Shown: positions 50,651-59,915 of the stretch, piece by piece
How positions within the stretch are numbered: the stretch's first letter is position 1
How the letters are laid out: each line of letters starts with the position of its first letter
Origin: Prorocentrum cordatum
Lineage: Eukaryota; Sar; Dinophyceae; Prorocentrales; Prorocentraceae
NCBI GenBank assembly: GCA_963575745.1
Contig: CAUYUJ010014557.1
Span: 3,515-67,514 of the forward strand
DNA: 64,000 nucleotides
Direction of reading: 5' to 3'
The notes under the pieces: model-generated
Database searches by the model: none
What the model was told of the DNA's origin: nothing
Seen by the model: the letters and a program-made list of their open reading frames with translations, nothing else
Translations under genes and position numbers: made by a program

Positions 50651-51655
50651 CCTGCGCACCTGCACTGCCGCCCGGAAGCACGCCACGGCAGGCGGAGGGG
50701 CACCCGTTGAGCTGGGGCGCCGAGCTGGGGCTCCCACCGCTCGGAGCCGCTGACCTCCGCCGGGCTGCGGGGATTTTTCTTGGTGGACCACAACGACGTG
50801 CTGCTCTTGCACCAGCAGATCTGAGAAACCTGGTGGCTTGGCAGTCCGCTGTCTGCCGCCACTGCATGTAGAGTTGTGTCCACGCGCCTCGGCGTCGGAC
50901 TTTTGCGTTGCGCTGCGTTGTTGCATTGCTGGTGCAAGCCCAGCAGAGCTGTCGCTCCCTGCGCGGGCGGCGGCGCGGCCGGTGAAAGCCCGGCCGGCAC
51001 GGCCTTGGGTTGGGATTCGTACCGCCCGAGGTTTCTTGTTGCCGCTGCCCGAGAAAATACTGCAGAGCTTGGCCGACGTGCGTCATGGATCTGAGCGGAG
51101 GCCCGACGTCGGGCCGCTGTGGCTGGTGCTCCTGGAGAAGGCAGCGGGCGGCGTCCGACCCATCGCCTCATGCCCCTGCTGGCGCGCGTCTGGAGCCGCA
51201 TTTGCCACCAGCGGTGCGCCGAGTCTCACATTCGGAGCTGTTGCAGGGTGGCCGGCATGCCGAATTCGGCCTCGGGCTTTTGCGGCGTTTGTGCTGCTGC
51301 TACCGCGCGCGCCGGCGAGTGGCGCTCCAGGGCGCTGTCAGCCACGAGGTGATCATGAACGGTGGGGTCATAGCTGGCTGCTTTTGCACCACGTTTCGGG
51401 TCCGCCTCATGTTCCTGGCGGTGCTCGAGCGCGCGGCGGCGCGCGCCCCTGCTATCACCATCAAGAATTTGATCGACGACATCTCCTTCCGCGGGGTCGG
51501 CGGGGAAGAAACGATCACGCAGCAGCTGACGCCAGGCTACAAGCGGGTCAAGCACGCCGCGGCGGCCTTGGGCTTGCCGATCGCTGACCGTGAGACGGGT
51601 CTCCTGGCCAAGTCCACGGCTCTTGCAGAGGCGCTCTGCGAGTGCTGGGACCGTA

Positions 51656-51885
51656 GCCTGGAGCAGCGGTCGCACTCCCATACAGTCGGGGCCCTGAAGA
51701 AGGAACCCTTTTCGTTGGGGAGGGGCCCCGTGTCCCTTAATTGTTTCGCAGTTTGCTTTCATTTGTCCTCAGGTTTTCGATCGGAAATCGAAGTTCAACT
51801 CATGGAAAAAAGGGGCCCCGTTCCTGATTTAGGGCTCCTTCGGTCAACGCCTCGACTTTAGCTTGGAGCAGCGGTCGCACTCCCA
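51656..51885 (+). repeat. 25-28-bp direct repeat around element K inside the LINE
   Basis: CTGGAGCAGCGGTCGCACTC and neighbours: TAGC(C/T)TGGAG... to CTCCCAT occurs at 51654-51681 and 51859-51886 with one mismatch. The LINE reading frame (SLEQRSHS) is duplicated. Confidence 0.92.
51682..51858 (+). mobile_element. Element K copy 1, inserted in the LINE reverse transcriptase
   Basis: Starts ACAGTCGGGGCCCTGAAGAA and ends TTCGGTCAACGCCTCGACTT; standard ends are TACAGTCGGGGCG / CGCCCCGACTGTA. The interior has TTGGGGAGGGG, TCAGGTTTTCGATCGGAA, TCGAAGTTCAACTCATGG and GATTTAGGGCTCCTT. It is non-coding. Confidence 0.88.
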
Positions 51886-52053
51886 TCGCGCCTTGGGAGG
51901 CGGCGCGACGGCCGGGCGCCCGCGGCGAGCGGGCACGCAGAGCCAGCGGCTCGCACAATCGCACGCTCGCGGTGCACGCCTGGAACGGCTTCGCGGGGCG
52001 GGCGCGCCGATCGCGTCGCTCCACCGCGCTGGCCCCGCCGCGATGGCACCACG

Positions 52054-52210
52054 GTTAAGTCGGGCACGTCCCTCTACAGGGGTAATAATCAAAAATCGCC
52101 AAACATAGTAGGGGGGCGATTTTCCAACTATTTTTGGGCATCTGGGGGGCAGTCGTTGAGTATTTCCAGCTTTGGCCCAAGATCCCCCTGTAGGGGGATA
52201 CGCCCGACTG
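52054..52210 (+). mobile_element. Element B copy 4, inserted in the LINE
   Basis: GTTAAGTCGGGCACGTCCCT to CTGTAGGGGGATACGCCCGA. The flanking LINE frame stops before it and resumes after it. No clean TSD is seen. Confidence 0.85.
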
Positions 52211-54124
52211 AACATTATGGGGCACCGCCATCCAGGGCGCGTCGACTGGCAAAAGCTCAAAGGGCTGAGGGCCGCCGCGCTCCGCGCAGAGGATCGTTTT
52301 CCTCGACGAGCTGCTAGCCATGGCCAGCTGGCGCGCCGGCTGGAGGCGGCACCCGTTCGTGCCAGCGACGGCGCTGGCAATTAAGGCGTACGTCGGGATG
52401 GTCTGGATCGGCGTCTTCCACTGGTCATTGCGGCAAGTGCTGCTGGACAGCGCACGGCAGCTGGCCGCGCAGCGCTTCCCGCGGGCGCGCTGCAACGACC
52501 CGATCACGGCGTTGGCGCTGACGCTGCAGCGCGCCGGCTGGAGATTCGACGACCCGTTCACGCTGAGCGACGAGAAGGGCGAGCGCTGGGACCTCCAGGG
52601 GCTTTCGCCGGGCTTTCTGCCGTCTCAGGGCGCAGGAGGCGGCCCGGCAAGCTTCGGACGTTCACGCCCTGGGCCGCCTGGTCAGGCCTGGCCGCCGCAG
52701 CTGGTAGCGCCCGTCTTCTGGCAACCCCCCCCTCAACGAGCTGCTGCACGCGCCTGCCGAGCGCGGCTGGAGCCTCCACCACGACGTGCTCAGCGAGGCC
52801 TGCTCTGCGGCACGCATCGGTGCCAGGCCCGCCTCTGCTGGGAGGGGGAGGGGCAGGGGCTGTCTGACCTCTGCGGGGCACGCATCAGTGCCCCGCGCAC
52901 CGCGCCTGGAGGGTAGACACTCTGGACCCCGCGGTCCGCGATATTGACGCTCGAGTGCTGGAGGGCGGGGATGAGGCTGGGGAGCGATTTGCACGAGCGC
53001 TATTGCCTGACCCTGCCCAGTGTTTTCGGCGGCCGCCGCTCCCGCCTGGCGCCGTGCTCAGGGCGGAGCGCTGGCCGTCGATTGGCCTACCAATGCTGGA
53101 CGGTGGGCATCTGTTCACCGATGGAGCTTGTTTCAATGCAGAACTCCCCACCCTGAGGGTGGCTGGCTGGGCAGCGGTTGCCTACGATGCCGAATTTCGT
53201 CTCTTGGGCTCTCTGCACGGGGTTGTGCCCCGAAATCTCTGCCCATCCCAGTCCGCCAAGGACGGAGAGGACTACGCGGTCCTGATAGCGTCAAGGCACG
53301 CCGCCGGCCGCTACACGATGCACTCAGACTGCACAGGCACCGTCGCCTGCAGGCAAGACCTGGCGAGCGCCTTAGGACCTGGCCAGCCCCGCGCCCACCT
53401 GTGGCGCCAGGCGGCTGCTGACGATGCGTTCGAAGATGTGACCATCTCCAAGGTCCTCGCGCACGTGACGTGGCAAGACGTCGTGGAAGGGAGGATCACG
53501 GCTTGGCAGCGCGACGGGAACCACGCGGCCGACGCCTTAGCGAAGGTTGCGACGGCCGAAAGCCGTTTAGCCGAAGATTACCGCGCCTTGCTTTTCGGTT
53601 GCCTCCATCTTGCACGGCTCCTCACCCGATACACCGGGCGCATGGAGGCCGCGGTAATTGAGGTTGGCACTCGCGATCAGCACGGTCTCATAGAGCTCGA
53701 GGTGGAGGGTTGGTCGGGGTCGGGGTCGGAGAGAATCGCACGCCGAGCTTGCGGTCGCGGGTTCGGCCCCAGGGGCGAACGCAGGCGCGGCCGCCGAGGC
53801 GCGCGCGGACGCTCCGCCTCCTGTCGGGCCCTGGCGCGTGCGCGGGCACAGCCTCCTTGCTGCCCAGGTCCGCGAATGGCGCTGCCCACCGGGTGGACCC
53901 CGGGACGCGTCTTCTTCAACGTTCGCTTGCACGACGCGCTGGAGTCACGCCACGTGCCCAGGCCGGGGCCATGGGCTCTTCGCGCCACGTCCGCCCAGGG
54001 ATGGTGAGCCGCCCCCGCGGGCGTGGAAATCGCGCAGCCGCGTCAGCCGTAGGATGCACCCCCGCTGGGCATGGGATGCGGCCATCGACGAATTATACAT
54101 CCCGTCGGGAGCCCGCACACGCCG

Positions 54125-54300
54125 GTCGTTGAAAGTAGGTATTTTTGGATTCCCAGATCCCAATCTGCTTCAAGCGCCTTCCTACTTCAAGAGAGGACAC
54201 GCTTTTGCTGTGTGATTGTTGTTCGCTGGGGGGGGGGGCCTGGACCCAATCTGCTCGATCCGCCTCCCTACTTCATGTTTTTACCTACCTCTTCCGGCCG
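54125..54300 (+). mobile_element. Element J copy 2
   Basis: GGTCGTTGAAAGTAGGTATT, TTGGATTCCCAGATCCCAAT, CTTCCTACTTCAAGAG and TTTTACCTACCTCTTCCGGC match J at 49655 in order. 53720-54120 beyond the LINE has no recognised gene. Confidence 0.8.
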
Positions 54301-54449
54301 ACGTGCGCGGGCGTCCCGGGCCGGCCATCTCGCTCTGTGGATGGGGCGCGGAAGGGGCCCCTGCGGCTCGCGCGGCCGAGGCCCCCGCTGGGGCCTCCGG
54401 TGCGGTGGGGTCGCGCCGTGCCCAAGCGATGCCTCACTGAGCGGCGCCG

Positions 54450-54843
54450 CACAGTCGGGGCGCCGAAGAGGGAGCCCATTTCCGTTGGGGAGGGGCTCGG
54501 CGTTCCTTTTGATTGCTTCGGGCCGCAGGAGAAGGGGGGGGATAGGGACAGGGGGGGTTACGAGGTCTGCTGCATGCAGCTGGTTTCGGCCCCGCCGCCG
54601 GGCCCATTCCTCGACACATGGGCGCCTCCCGGCGCGGGGAGGCGCCGGGAAAATCAGCTATACGTGAGCTGATTCTCACACCGCCCCTTTGCTATCCCCC
54701 CCCTTTCGCCCGGCCCGATTGTTGTGCACTTTGCCTCAGGTTTCTCCCTGAGGCTTCCCACGGGAAGTCGAAGGCCCACGCCTGGGAAAAAGAAGGCCTC
54801 GTGCCTAATTCAGGGCTCCTCAGGCCAGCGCCCCGACTCTACA
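54450..54843 (+). mobile_element. Element K copy 2 interrupted by element H
   Basis: ACAGTCGGGGCGCCGAAGAG and TTGGGGAGGGGCTCGG to 54517, then H, then CTCAGGTTT, GGGAAGTCGAAGG and GCGCCCCGACTCTAC. The two K halves join in register when H is removed. Confidence 0.88.
54518..54718 (+). mobile_element. Element H copy 3, nested in K
   Basis: TCGGGCCGCAGGAGAAGGGG to CCCCTTTCGCCCGGCCCGA; flanks TTGCT and TTGTT (4 of 5). Confidence 0.9.
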
Positions 54844-55014
54844 GCTGGGGCGTTGACCTAAGGAACCCTAAATGAGGAACGAGGCCCCTTTTTCCCTTAA
54901 GTTCAACCTCGATTTCCCATGGAAAACCTCAGGAAAACCTGAGGCAGACTGTTAAACACTCAAGGAACACCGAGCCAACGAAAAGGGTTCCTTCTTCAGG
55001 GCCCCGACTCTACT
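54844..55014 (-). mobile_element. Element K copy 3, inverted next to copy 2
   Basis: GGGGCGTTGACCTAAGGAAC to AACGAAAAGGGTTCCTTCTT then CAGGGCCCCGACTCTA is K in reverse. Copies 2 and 3 form a close inverted pair. Confidence 0.85.
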
Positions 55015-55139
55015 GGCACCTGGTTTTGGCACGCGCGGCCAGGCCGAGGAGCTTGGCCGCGAGGCGCCGCGGCTGGCCGCGGAGCGGGCCGGCCGGCTCG
55101 CCGCCGATCGTGCCAAAGGGGAGGTGACGACAGTGGACC

Positions 55140-55286
55140 TCCTTCTCCCCCTCCTCCTCCTCCTCCTCCTCCTCCTCCTCCTCCTCCTCCTCCTCCTCCT
55201 CCTCCTCCCCTCTCCTCCTCCCCCTTCTCCTCCTCCTCCTCCTCCCTCCGCCTCCTCCTCCGCCTCCTCCTCCTCCTCCTCCTCCG

Positions 55287-55317
<31 letters not shown>

Positions 55318-55328
55318 CTCCTCCGATT
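55140..55328. repeat. TCC tract
   Basis: About 185 bases of (TCC)n with CGCC interruptions. Confidence 0.95.
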
Positions 55329-55344
55329 AGTTCTCCCCCTCGCC

Positions 55345-55510
55345 CGCCACCGGCATCAGCTCTGACTGTAGCTGGCGCCCCCAGGCCAAGACCGCCCTCG
55401 GCGTGGCCCTCCTGTGCCGCGGCGCGCCCGCGCGCGACGCCTGCGCCGCCACGGGCACGCCGTGGACGCCGCGGGCGCCGTCGCCGGCGCCGCATTGGGA
55501 GCCGCCGGCA
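55345..55510 (+). CDS. Possible orphan exon
   Basis: Reads WRPQAKTALGVALLCRGAP then ARDACAATGTPWTPRAPS; a CCCCCAG precedes GCCAAGACC at 55386 as a possible 3' splice site. Family unknown. Confidence 0.25.
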
Positions 55511-55564
55511 GCAAATCACGGGAGCCTCGTGCAGTCAAAGCTGGCAGTAAGGATGATCGATGTC

Positions 55565-56425
55565 CCAAGGGTACACTCCTGCATCCGCGTCGGTCCATCC
55601 TCGGCCACTCTCGATGGCTGTCCCTGCTCGAAGAGCCTCGGCATGGGCGTCCACGGCCCTTGCATCCTTCCCGCGCGCCCTTTCTATCAGTTTTGACTGT
55701 GCCCTCGCAATTCCGTCTTCAGAGTGCGCCAGCGTCGCCCAGCGCTTGGATGTTGATGAGGTGGCGCCGATTCAGCGTCGATTGGCGTCGACTGAGCGTC
55801 CGCCGCTCGCCCGGAGTCGTGCCCTCCCACCCCCCCATGTCGGGACGATCGACATGGGTACGGAAGGAATGGGCGCAGAGACCGACAGCATGTCCTGCCA
55901 ATGGTGGAGAGGCCTCGCTGTCGGGGTTGGCGTGGACGCTGTCCATTTGAGGCAGAAGACCGCCCGCCCAACAGCGGCCGTTGTCGGGTTTGGACCGCGG
56001 ACGATCAATTTCCCAAGGGTACCCCTCGCATCCAGCAATTAAGAACCCCCCCCCCCTTCCGGCGAAACGATAACCACCCCGCACCTTGGAAGCGTTATTC
56101 TGGCACTTGGGGCTAGGAGGAGGAGGAGGAGGAGGAGGAGGAGGAGGAGGAGGAGGAGGAGGGTACCCCTCGCATCCTCGCCTCCTCGGTCCATCCTCAA
56201 CCACTTTCGACGGACAGCCCCGCTCGAAAGAGCTTCACCGCGGGCGTCCACGGGGACTTGCAGCGTCGTTCTCGCGCATCCTTGCTATCAGTGTTGATTG
56301 CATACCCTCGCAAATCCATCTTTAGAGTGCGCTGGTGTCGTCGATTTAGCGTCTGGTCATCGATGAGATGGCGCCGACGTGGCGTCGACTGGCGTCGACT
56401 TAGCCTCGATGAGCGTCGATTCGAA
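55565..56425 (+). repeat. Two direct copies of a roughly 250-bp segment
   Basis: CGGTCCATCCTCGGCCACT, CTGCTCGAA(A)GAGC, GGGCGTCCACGG, TTGCATCC, CTATCAGT, CCCTCGCAA, AGAGTGCGC and GATGAG(G/A)TGGCGCCGA recur in order at 55590-55810 and 56188-56425. A GGA tract (56113-56162) and a further GGGTACCCCTCGCATCC block lie between the copies. Confidence 0.8.
56113..56162. repeat. GGA tract
   Basis: (GGA)n of about 50 bases. Confidence 0.95.
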
Positions 56426-56449
56426 AGAGCCGACAAGATGGTGTGGGAC

Positions 56450-56583
56450 CTGGCGTCGCATGGACGTGTGCATTTCTTTCTCCGCGGGAATCATCGGGGA
56501 CCATCCTCGACCCACGAGCCAACAAAAAAAAACGCGCACGAAACCGAAAAAAAAACACGGGACATGGATGCCCGAGCGACGGC
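56450..56583 (+). mobile_element. Element D copy 7
   Basis: CTGGCGTCGCATGGACGTGT to GGATGCCCGAGCGACGGCG with the D body in a diverged form. Confidence 0.75.
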
Positions 56584-56810
56584 GAGAGGAGGCTCCCATT
56601 GAGCTGCCACCGCAGGAGCACCTGGAGTCCGCGCCGCCGCCGCCGGTGGCTGCCGCGAGCCGATCTCGGGCGATCGGCCCGCTCCGACCCCTTTCGATCC
56701 GATCGATCCAGCATCGGTTCTGGCCGGCCCGATCGATGTTATCCCGATGCCCCGAGGATCCGGTGCTCCCCGATGCTTGCATGGCGCTGCTGCCACCGGG
56801 AACCGACTAC

Positions 56811-56852
56811 AGTCGGGGCGCTGAAGAAGGAACCCTTCTCGTTGGGGAGGGG
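56811..56852 (+). mobile_element. Element K copy 4, left end only
   Basis: ACAGTCGGGGCGCTGAAGAA to TTGGGGAGGGGCTCGGG, then cut. Confidence 0.8.
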
Positions 56853-56909
56853 CTCGGGCGATCCGATCGATCCGGCATCGGTTCTGGCCGGCCCGATCTA
56901 TGTTACAGT

Positions 56910-57068
56910 CGAGGCGTTGACCTAAGGAACCCTACACAAGGAACGAGGCCCCTCTTATTCCATGAGTTAAGCTTCGGCTTCCCATCGAAAACTCGAGGAA
57001 AACCTCAGGCAAGGCGTGGAGCAATTGAGGAGCACCGAGCCCCTCCCCAACGCAAAGGGTTCGATCCA
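56910..57068 (-). mobile_element. Element K copy 5, inverted
   Basis: TACAGTCGAGGCGTTGACCT to CCCTCCCCAACGCAAAGGGT; K in reverse, lacking its outermost end. Confidence 0.85.
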
Positions 57069-57127
57069 ATCCGACCCATGTCGATCCGATCGATCCGGCA
57101 TCGGCTCTGGCCGGCCCGATCTGTCGC

Positions 57128-57350
57128 ACAGTCGGGTCGCTGAAGAAGGAACCCTTTTCGTTGGGGAGGGGATCTCCGTGTTCCTCAGTTGTTTCGCAGC
57201 TTGCCTCAGGTTTTCCTCATGTTTTCGACGGGAAGTCGAAGTTTAACTTATGGAAAAGATCCTCATGTTTTCGATGGGAAGTCGAAGTTGAACTTGTGGA
57301 AAGAAGGGGCCTCGGTCCTGATTTAGGGTTCCTTGGATCAACGCTCCGAC
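57128..57350 (+). mobile_element. Element K copy 6 with internal duplication
   Basis: ACAGTCGGGTCGCTGAAGAA to TCAACGCTCCGACGGTA. TCCTCATGTTTTCGA and GGGAAGTCGAAGTT occur twice, so about 40 bases were duplicated internally. Confidence 0.88.
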
Positions 57351-57448
57351 GGTATCGGTTCTGGCCGGCCCGATCTGTGTCATGCTGGTGTCCCGACGCT
57401 CCGGTGTTTCCCGATGCCTTGCATGGCGTTGCTGCCACCGGGAACCGA

Positions 57449-57629
57449 CTACAGTCGGGGCGCTGAAGAAGGAACCCTTCTCGTTGGGGAGGGGCTCGGT
57501 GTTCCCTGATTGGTTTACAGCTTGGCGTGGGTTTTCCTGAGGTCTTCGATGGGAAATCGAAGCTTAACTTTTGGGATCAAGGGGCCTCGTTCCTTGTTTA
57601 AGGTTCCTTAGGTTAACGCCCCGACTGTA
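57449..57629 (+). mobile_element. Element K copy 7, complete
   Basis: TACAGTCGGGGCGCTGAAGA to GGTTAACGCCCCGACTGTA; the cleanest K copy with symmetric 13-bp ends. Confidence 0.9.
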
Positions 57630-57708
57630 TCCCGATGCCCCGACGATCCGGTGTTCCCCGATGCTTGCATGGCGTTGCTGCCACCGTGAACCGACTACTC
57701 GCATCGAC

Positions 57709-57845
57709 GACAAACTATCATAAGCAAAGGGTGTCGGAGTTCCGCGTGGATTTCTTGGCGCCGCCCTTGGCACGCTCCGCGCGCCAGGGAGGGGGTCCAG
57801 CGCCGATCCAAGAAGCCCGCGCGGAGCTCCGAAAGTGCATGCTTA
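57709..57845 (+). mobile_element. Element A copy 7, short hairpin
   Basis: GTCGGAGTTCCGCGTGGATT and CGATCCAAGAAGCCCGCGCG arms; the core loses one side of the GGCGGCGCC hairpin. 57850-58588 upstream of the kinase shows no recognised gene or promoter. Confidence 0.85.
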
Positions 57846-58605
57846 CGCAACTGCTTCTCGTTCTATCGTCGGAGTGGCCCTTCGCGGGGTGGCTTCGACC
57901 GGCCACACGACGACGTAAGGCGTATGGTTGGACTTTCCTGCGGTTCCAAAAAGGCTGATCAACCTCAGGATGCCTTCTAGCAGCTGCGCCTCGCCGAGTG
58001 CGTCCCAGGGTTGCCCGAACCGTCCCGAGCGGCCTCCGGATACTCGTGTTCTGACCCAAAAATTACGCGACCCCTCGCCGGACTGAGCTTTGTTGCGGGA
58101 CCACTCGGTTCCCCCGATCGCCGAGTGCGGCGTGAGAGCAGCGGCTTGTGCGCTTGGGTCTGCCCCCCACCCCCCCACCCCCCCGCGGCCCGTGGAAGAT
58201 TCGCCCCCCAAAGGCCACTCTTGCCTAATTACGGCCACCCTTGCGTGCAGTCGAATGCAGAAGAGGTGGCTTGGGAGGTTCCATGTTTTTGGGGCGTCGT
58301 TCCTTTTGGAGGCCCAGGGGGCGTCCCGCCACCACGTCCAGAGTGCCCTCGACGAGTGCCGTCCGCGGGCGTCCCTGGGGAGATATGCGGGCCGATGCTT
58401 GCGGAGAAGACGGGGTGCCTTGAGGGCGCAAGGAGGCCCTGACGTGCTGCACAGCTTGCGCTATTTCTGGGGCCCTCCCCAGGCCGCCTCGGGGTGGAAA
58501 GCTGGCCCCAGAGGACCAGGGAAACTTCTAGATCCAGGACCCGCTCCCCTCAGGCCCCTTTCCCCCCCTTCTGGCAAGGTGGGCACAGGCGACATCAAGC
58601 ACGTC

Positions 58606-58978
58606 ATGGAGGACTTCGAAATTCTCCGCTTCATCGGTGAGGGCTCGTTCGGCACGGTGTTCGAGGTGCGCAACCTCCGGACCGGCGAGCTGCTCGCCAT
58701 GAAGCGCCTCTCCAAGGACTTCTACGCGAAGAAGGGCAAGACCGCAAATGCGATCCGCGAGATCGCGATGATGCGCGCGGTCCCCGTCCACCCCTGCATC
58801 GTGGCGCTCTTCTGCGCGGTGGAGTCCCCGGAGGAGTGGGCCCTGGTCATGGAGCTCTGCCCCGGCGGCGACCTGCAGCAGCTGCTGCTGGCCGAGGGGC
58901 TGCCCGGCCTGCCTCTCGGCCTGATTGCGCAGTTCACGTCGGAGTTGGCCCTGGGCATCGAGCACTTCCACCAGTGCG
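58606..58978 (+). CDS. AGC-type protein kinase, exon 1 (N-lobe)
   Basis: Encodes the ATP-binding lobe of a Ser/Thr protein kinase. Counting from the Met at 58606, residues 11-18 are the glycine loop GEGSFGTV, Lys33 in LLAMKRL is the ATP-anchoring lysine, and Glu52 (AIREIAMM) is its helix-C partner. VMELCPGGDLQQLL is the hinge and IEHFHQCG precedes the catalytic loop. The open frame continues upstream to 58090, and an alternative exon start follows CAG at 58588 (DIKHVMEDFEIL). Met58606 is the conservative choice; a further upstream exon cannot be excluded. The exon ends in phase 1 at TGCG and is followed by GC, giving a GC-AG intron. The AGC group is inferred from FEILRFIGEGSFGTVFEV and the FCGS activation segment in exon 3. 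Codon use is strongly G/C-ending. Confidence 0.9.
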
Positions 58979-59154
58979 GCACTCGCACAGGAAAAAAAGC
59001 TGCATAAGCTTAGACTGCCGGAGCTCCGAGCGGATCTCTTGGATCGGCGCTGGTGCGCGCTCCGCGCGCCAGGGAGGGGGGACCAGCGCCGAGCCACGAA
59101 ATCCGCGCGCAGCTCCAAAGGTTCATGTTTGCTTGCCGTTGGTTCTTCCTCCAG
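58979..59154 (+). other. Kinase intron 1 (GC-AG), almost entirely element A
   Basis: It runs from GCACTCGCAC to GGTTCTTCCTCCAG. Splicing here joins HFHQC-G to IAFRDVK without a gap, as the kinase fold demands. About 100 of the 176 bases are the A inverted repeat, and the rest matches sequence seen beside other A copies. GGCA occurs at both splice junctions, so the exact cut could shift by a few bases. Confidence 0.8.
59018..59120 (+). mobile_element. Element A copy 8 (in kinase intron 1)
   Basis: CCGGAGCTCCGAGCGGATCT, CTTGGATCGGCGCTGG and GAAATCCGCGCGCAGCTCC arms around a shortened core. Confidence 0.9.
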
Positions 59155-59289
59155 GCATCGCCTTCCGCGACGTGAAGCTCGAGAACGTCGTTCTGGACGC
59201 AGACGGGCACGCGAAGCTGACCGACTTCGGGTTGGCAAAGCTCCGGGACGACGCCGAGGAGGTGCGCGGCGACGACCGCCTGGCGTACG
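59155..59289 (+). CDS. AGC-type protein kinase, exon 2 (catalytic loop and DFG)
   Basis: Residues 125-169: GIAFRDVKLENVVLDADG, then HAKLTDFGLAK. Asp130 is the catalytic base, Lys132 and Asn135 complete the loop, and Asp148 is in DFG. The loop reads FRD where most kinases have HRD and AGC kinases usually YRD. An aromatic at this place is AGC-like and does not by itself predict inactivity. Lys-Leu-Glu-Asn replaces the usual Lys-Pro-Glu-Asn. The exon starts after CCAG and ends in phase 1 (TAC G), before GCCCGC. Confidence 0.9.
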
Positions 59290-59334
59290 GCCCGCGACGG
59301 GAAAAACATCACAAAATGCAGAACCGTACATTGT

Positions 59335-59468
59335 CGGAGCTCCACGGATTTCTTGGATCGGCGCTGGGCCCCCTGGCGGCGCCTCCGGCGCCGCCCCTGG
59401 CGCGCTCCGCGCGCCAGGGGGGAGGGGGTCCAGCGCTGATCCAAGAGATCCGCGCGGAGCTCCGAAGG
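59335..59468 (+). mobile_element. Element A copy 9 (in kinase intron 2)
   Basis: TCGGAGCTCCACGGATTTCT, the full GGCGGCGCCTCCGGCGCCGC hairpin and GATCCGCGCGGAGCTCCGAA. The most complete A in the window. Confidence 0.93.
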
Positions 59469-59752
59469 TTTGCGTGAGAGGGGAACTGAGTCATCTTAGG
59501 CTAAGATGTGCTTATGGAGGGTTTCCGTCTGTCGTCCGTCCTTCGTCGTCGCGTCGTTTCCTGTCGTTGCCACTGGGCTCCTCTTGCGCTGGTTTAAAAA
59601 AAAGTGCTTAGGGTTTCGCCAGGGACCCGCCTCCTCTGTCGAACCGCGGACAGCACCTCAGTTCAATGAGGGCCTCAACGGGCACAGGCCGGGAACAACA
59701 GAGGACCCTGTGGGGGCACAGCTTCGCCCTTGCTTTCCCTGCGTCTAGTCTT

Positions 59753-59915
59753 AAGTCGGGCCTGTCCCTCTACAGGGGGAGAATTCAAAAATACTCCAGA
59801 AATAGTCTGGGGACTATTTTTGGGGCATTTGTTTGACCATTTTGGGAATAGGTTTTGAGTATCTTTAATTGTTCGCCCAAAATCCCCCTGTAGGGGGGGG
59901 CAGGCCCAACCTACA
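59753..59915 (+). mobile_element. Element B copy 5 with exact 9-bp TSD (in kinase intron 2)
   Basis: AAGTCGGGCCTGTCCCTCTA to GGGGGCAGGCCCAACCTACA. TCTAGTCTT stands at 59744-59752 and 59916-59924. The interior is AT-rich (TTTGAGTATCTTTAATTG). Confidence 0.95.

Larger units (their letters stand above)
50838..53720 (+). pseudogene. LINE with reverse transcriptase and RNase H, broken by two insertions
   Basis: Plus-strand pieces occur in the order of a non-LTR retrotransposon. RT N-terminal region: ARGFLLPLPEKILQSLADV, then LVLLEKAAGGVRPIASCP (about 51040-51180). RT palm: IKNLIDDISFRGVGGEE (51460-51510) with the catalytic DD, then RVKHAAAALGLPIADRE. RT thumb: LGGGATAGRPRRAGTQSQ (51894 on), resuming as DWQKLKGLRAAALRAEDRFP (52230) and HPFVPATALAIKAYVGMVW (52350). 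RNase H: LFTDGACFN (53113), GEDYAVLIASRHAAG (53266), SDCTG (53326) and GNHAADALAKVAT (53519), giving the D-E-D-D set. Element K (51682) and element B (52054) interrupt the palm-thumb region, and frames shift at about 51200-51350, 52320 and 52900. The endonuclease is not seen. Confidence 0.85.
56690..57700 (+). repeat. Array of element K and a 60-110-bp host unit
   Basis: The host unit (CCGATGCTTGCATGGCG, GCTGCCACCGGGAACCGAC) stands at about 56740-56812, 57391-57451 and 57638-57698. K sequence follows the first two. A second host block (TCGATCCGGCATCGG, TTCTGGCCGGCCCGATC) stands at 56702, 56869, 57086 and 57350. K starts at 56811, 57128 and 57449, about 320 bases apart, and an inverted K lies at 56911-57067. 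Confidence 0.85.

Noticed and set aside
59490-59740. Extra kinase exon between elements A and B
   Set aside because: Exon 2 and exon 3 join without a gap in the kinase fold, and this stretch has no kinase motif.
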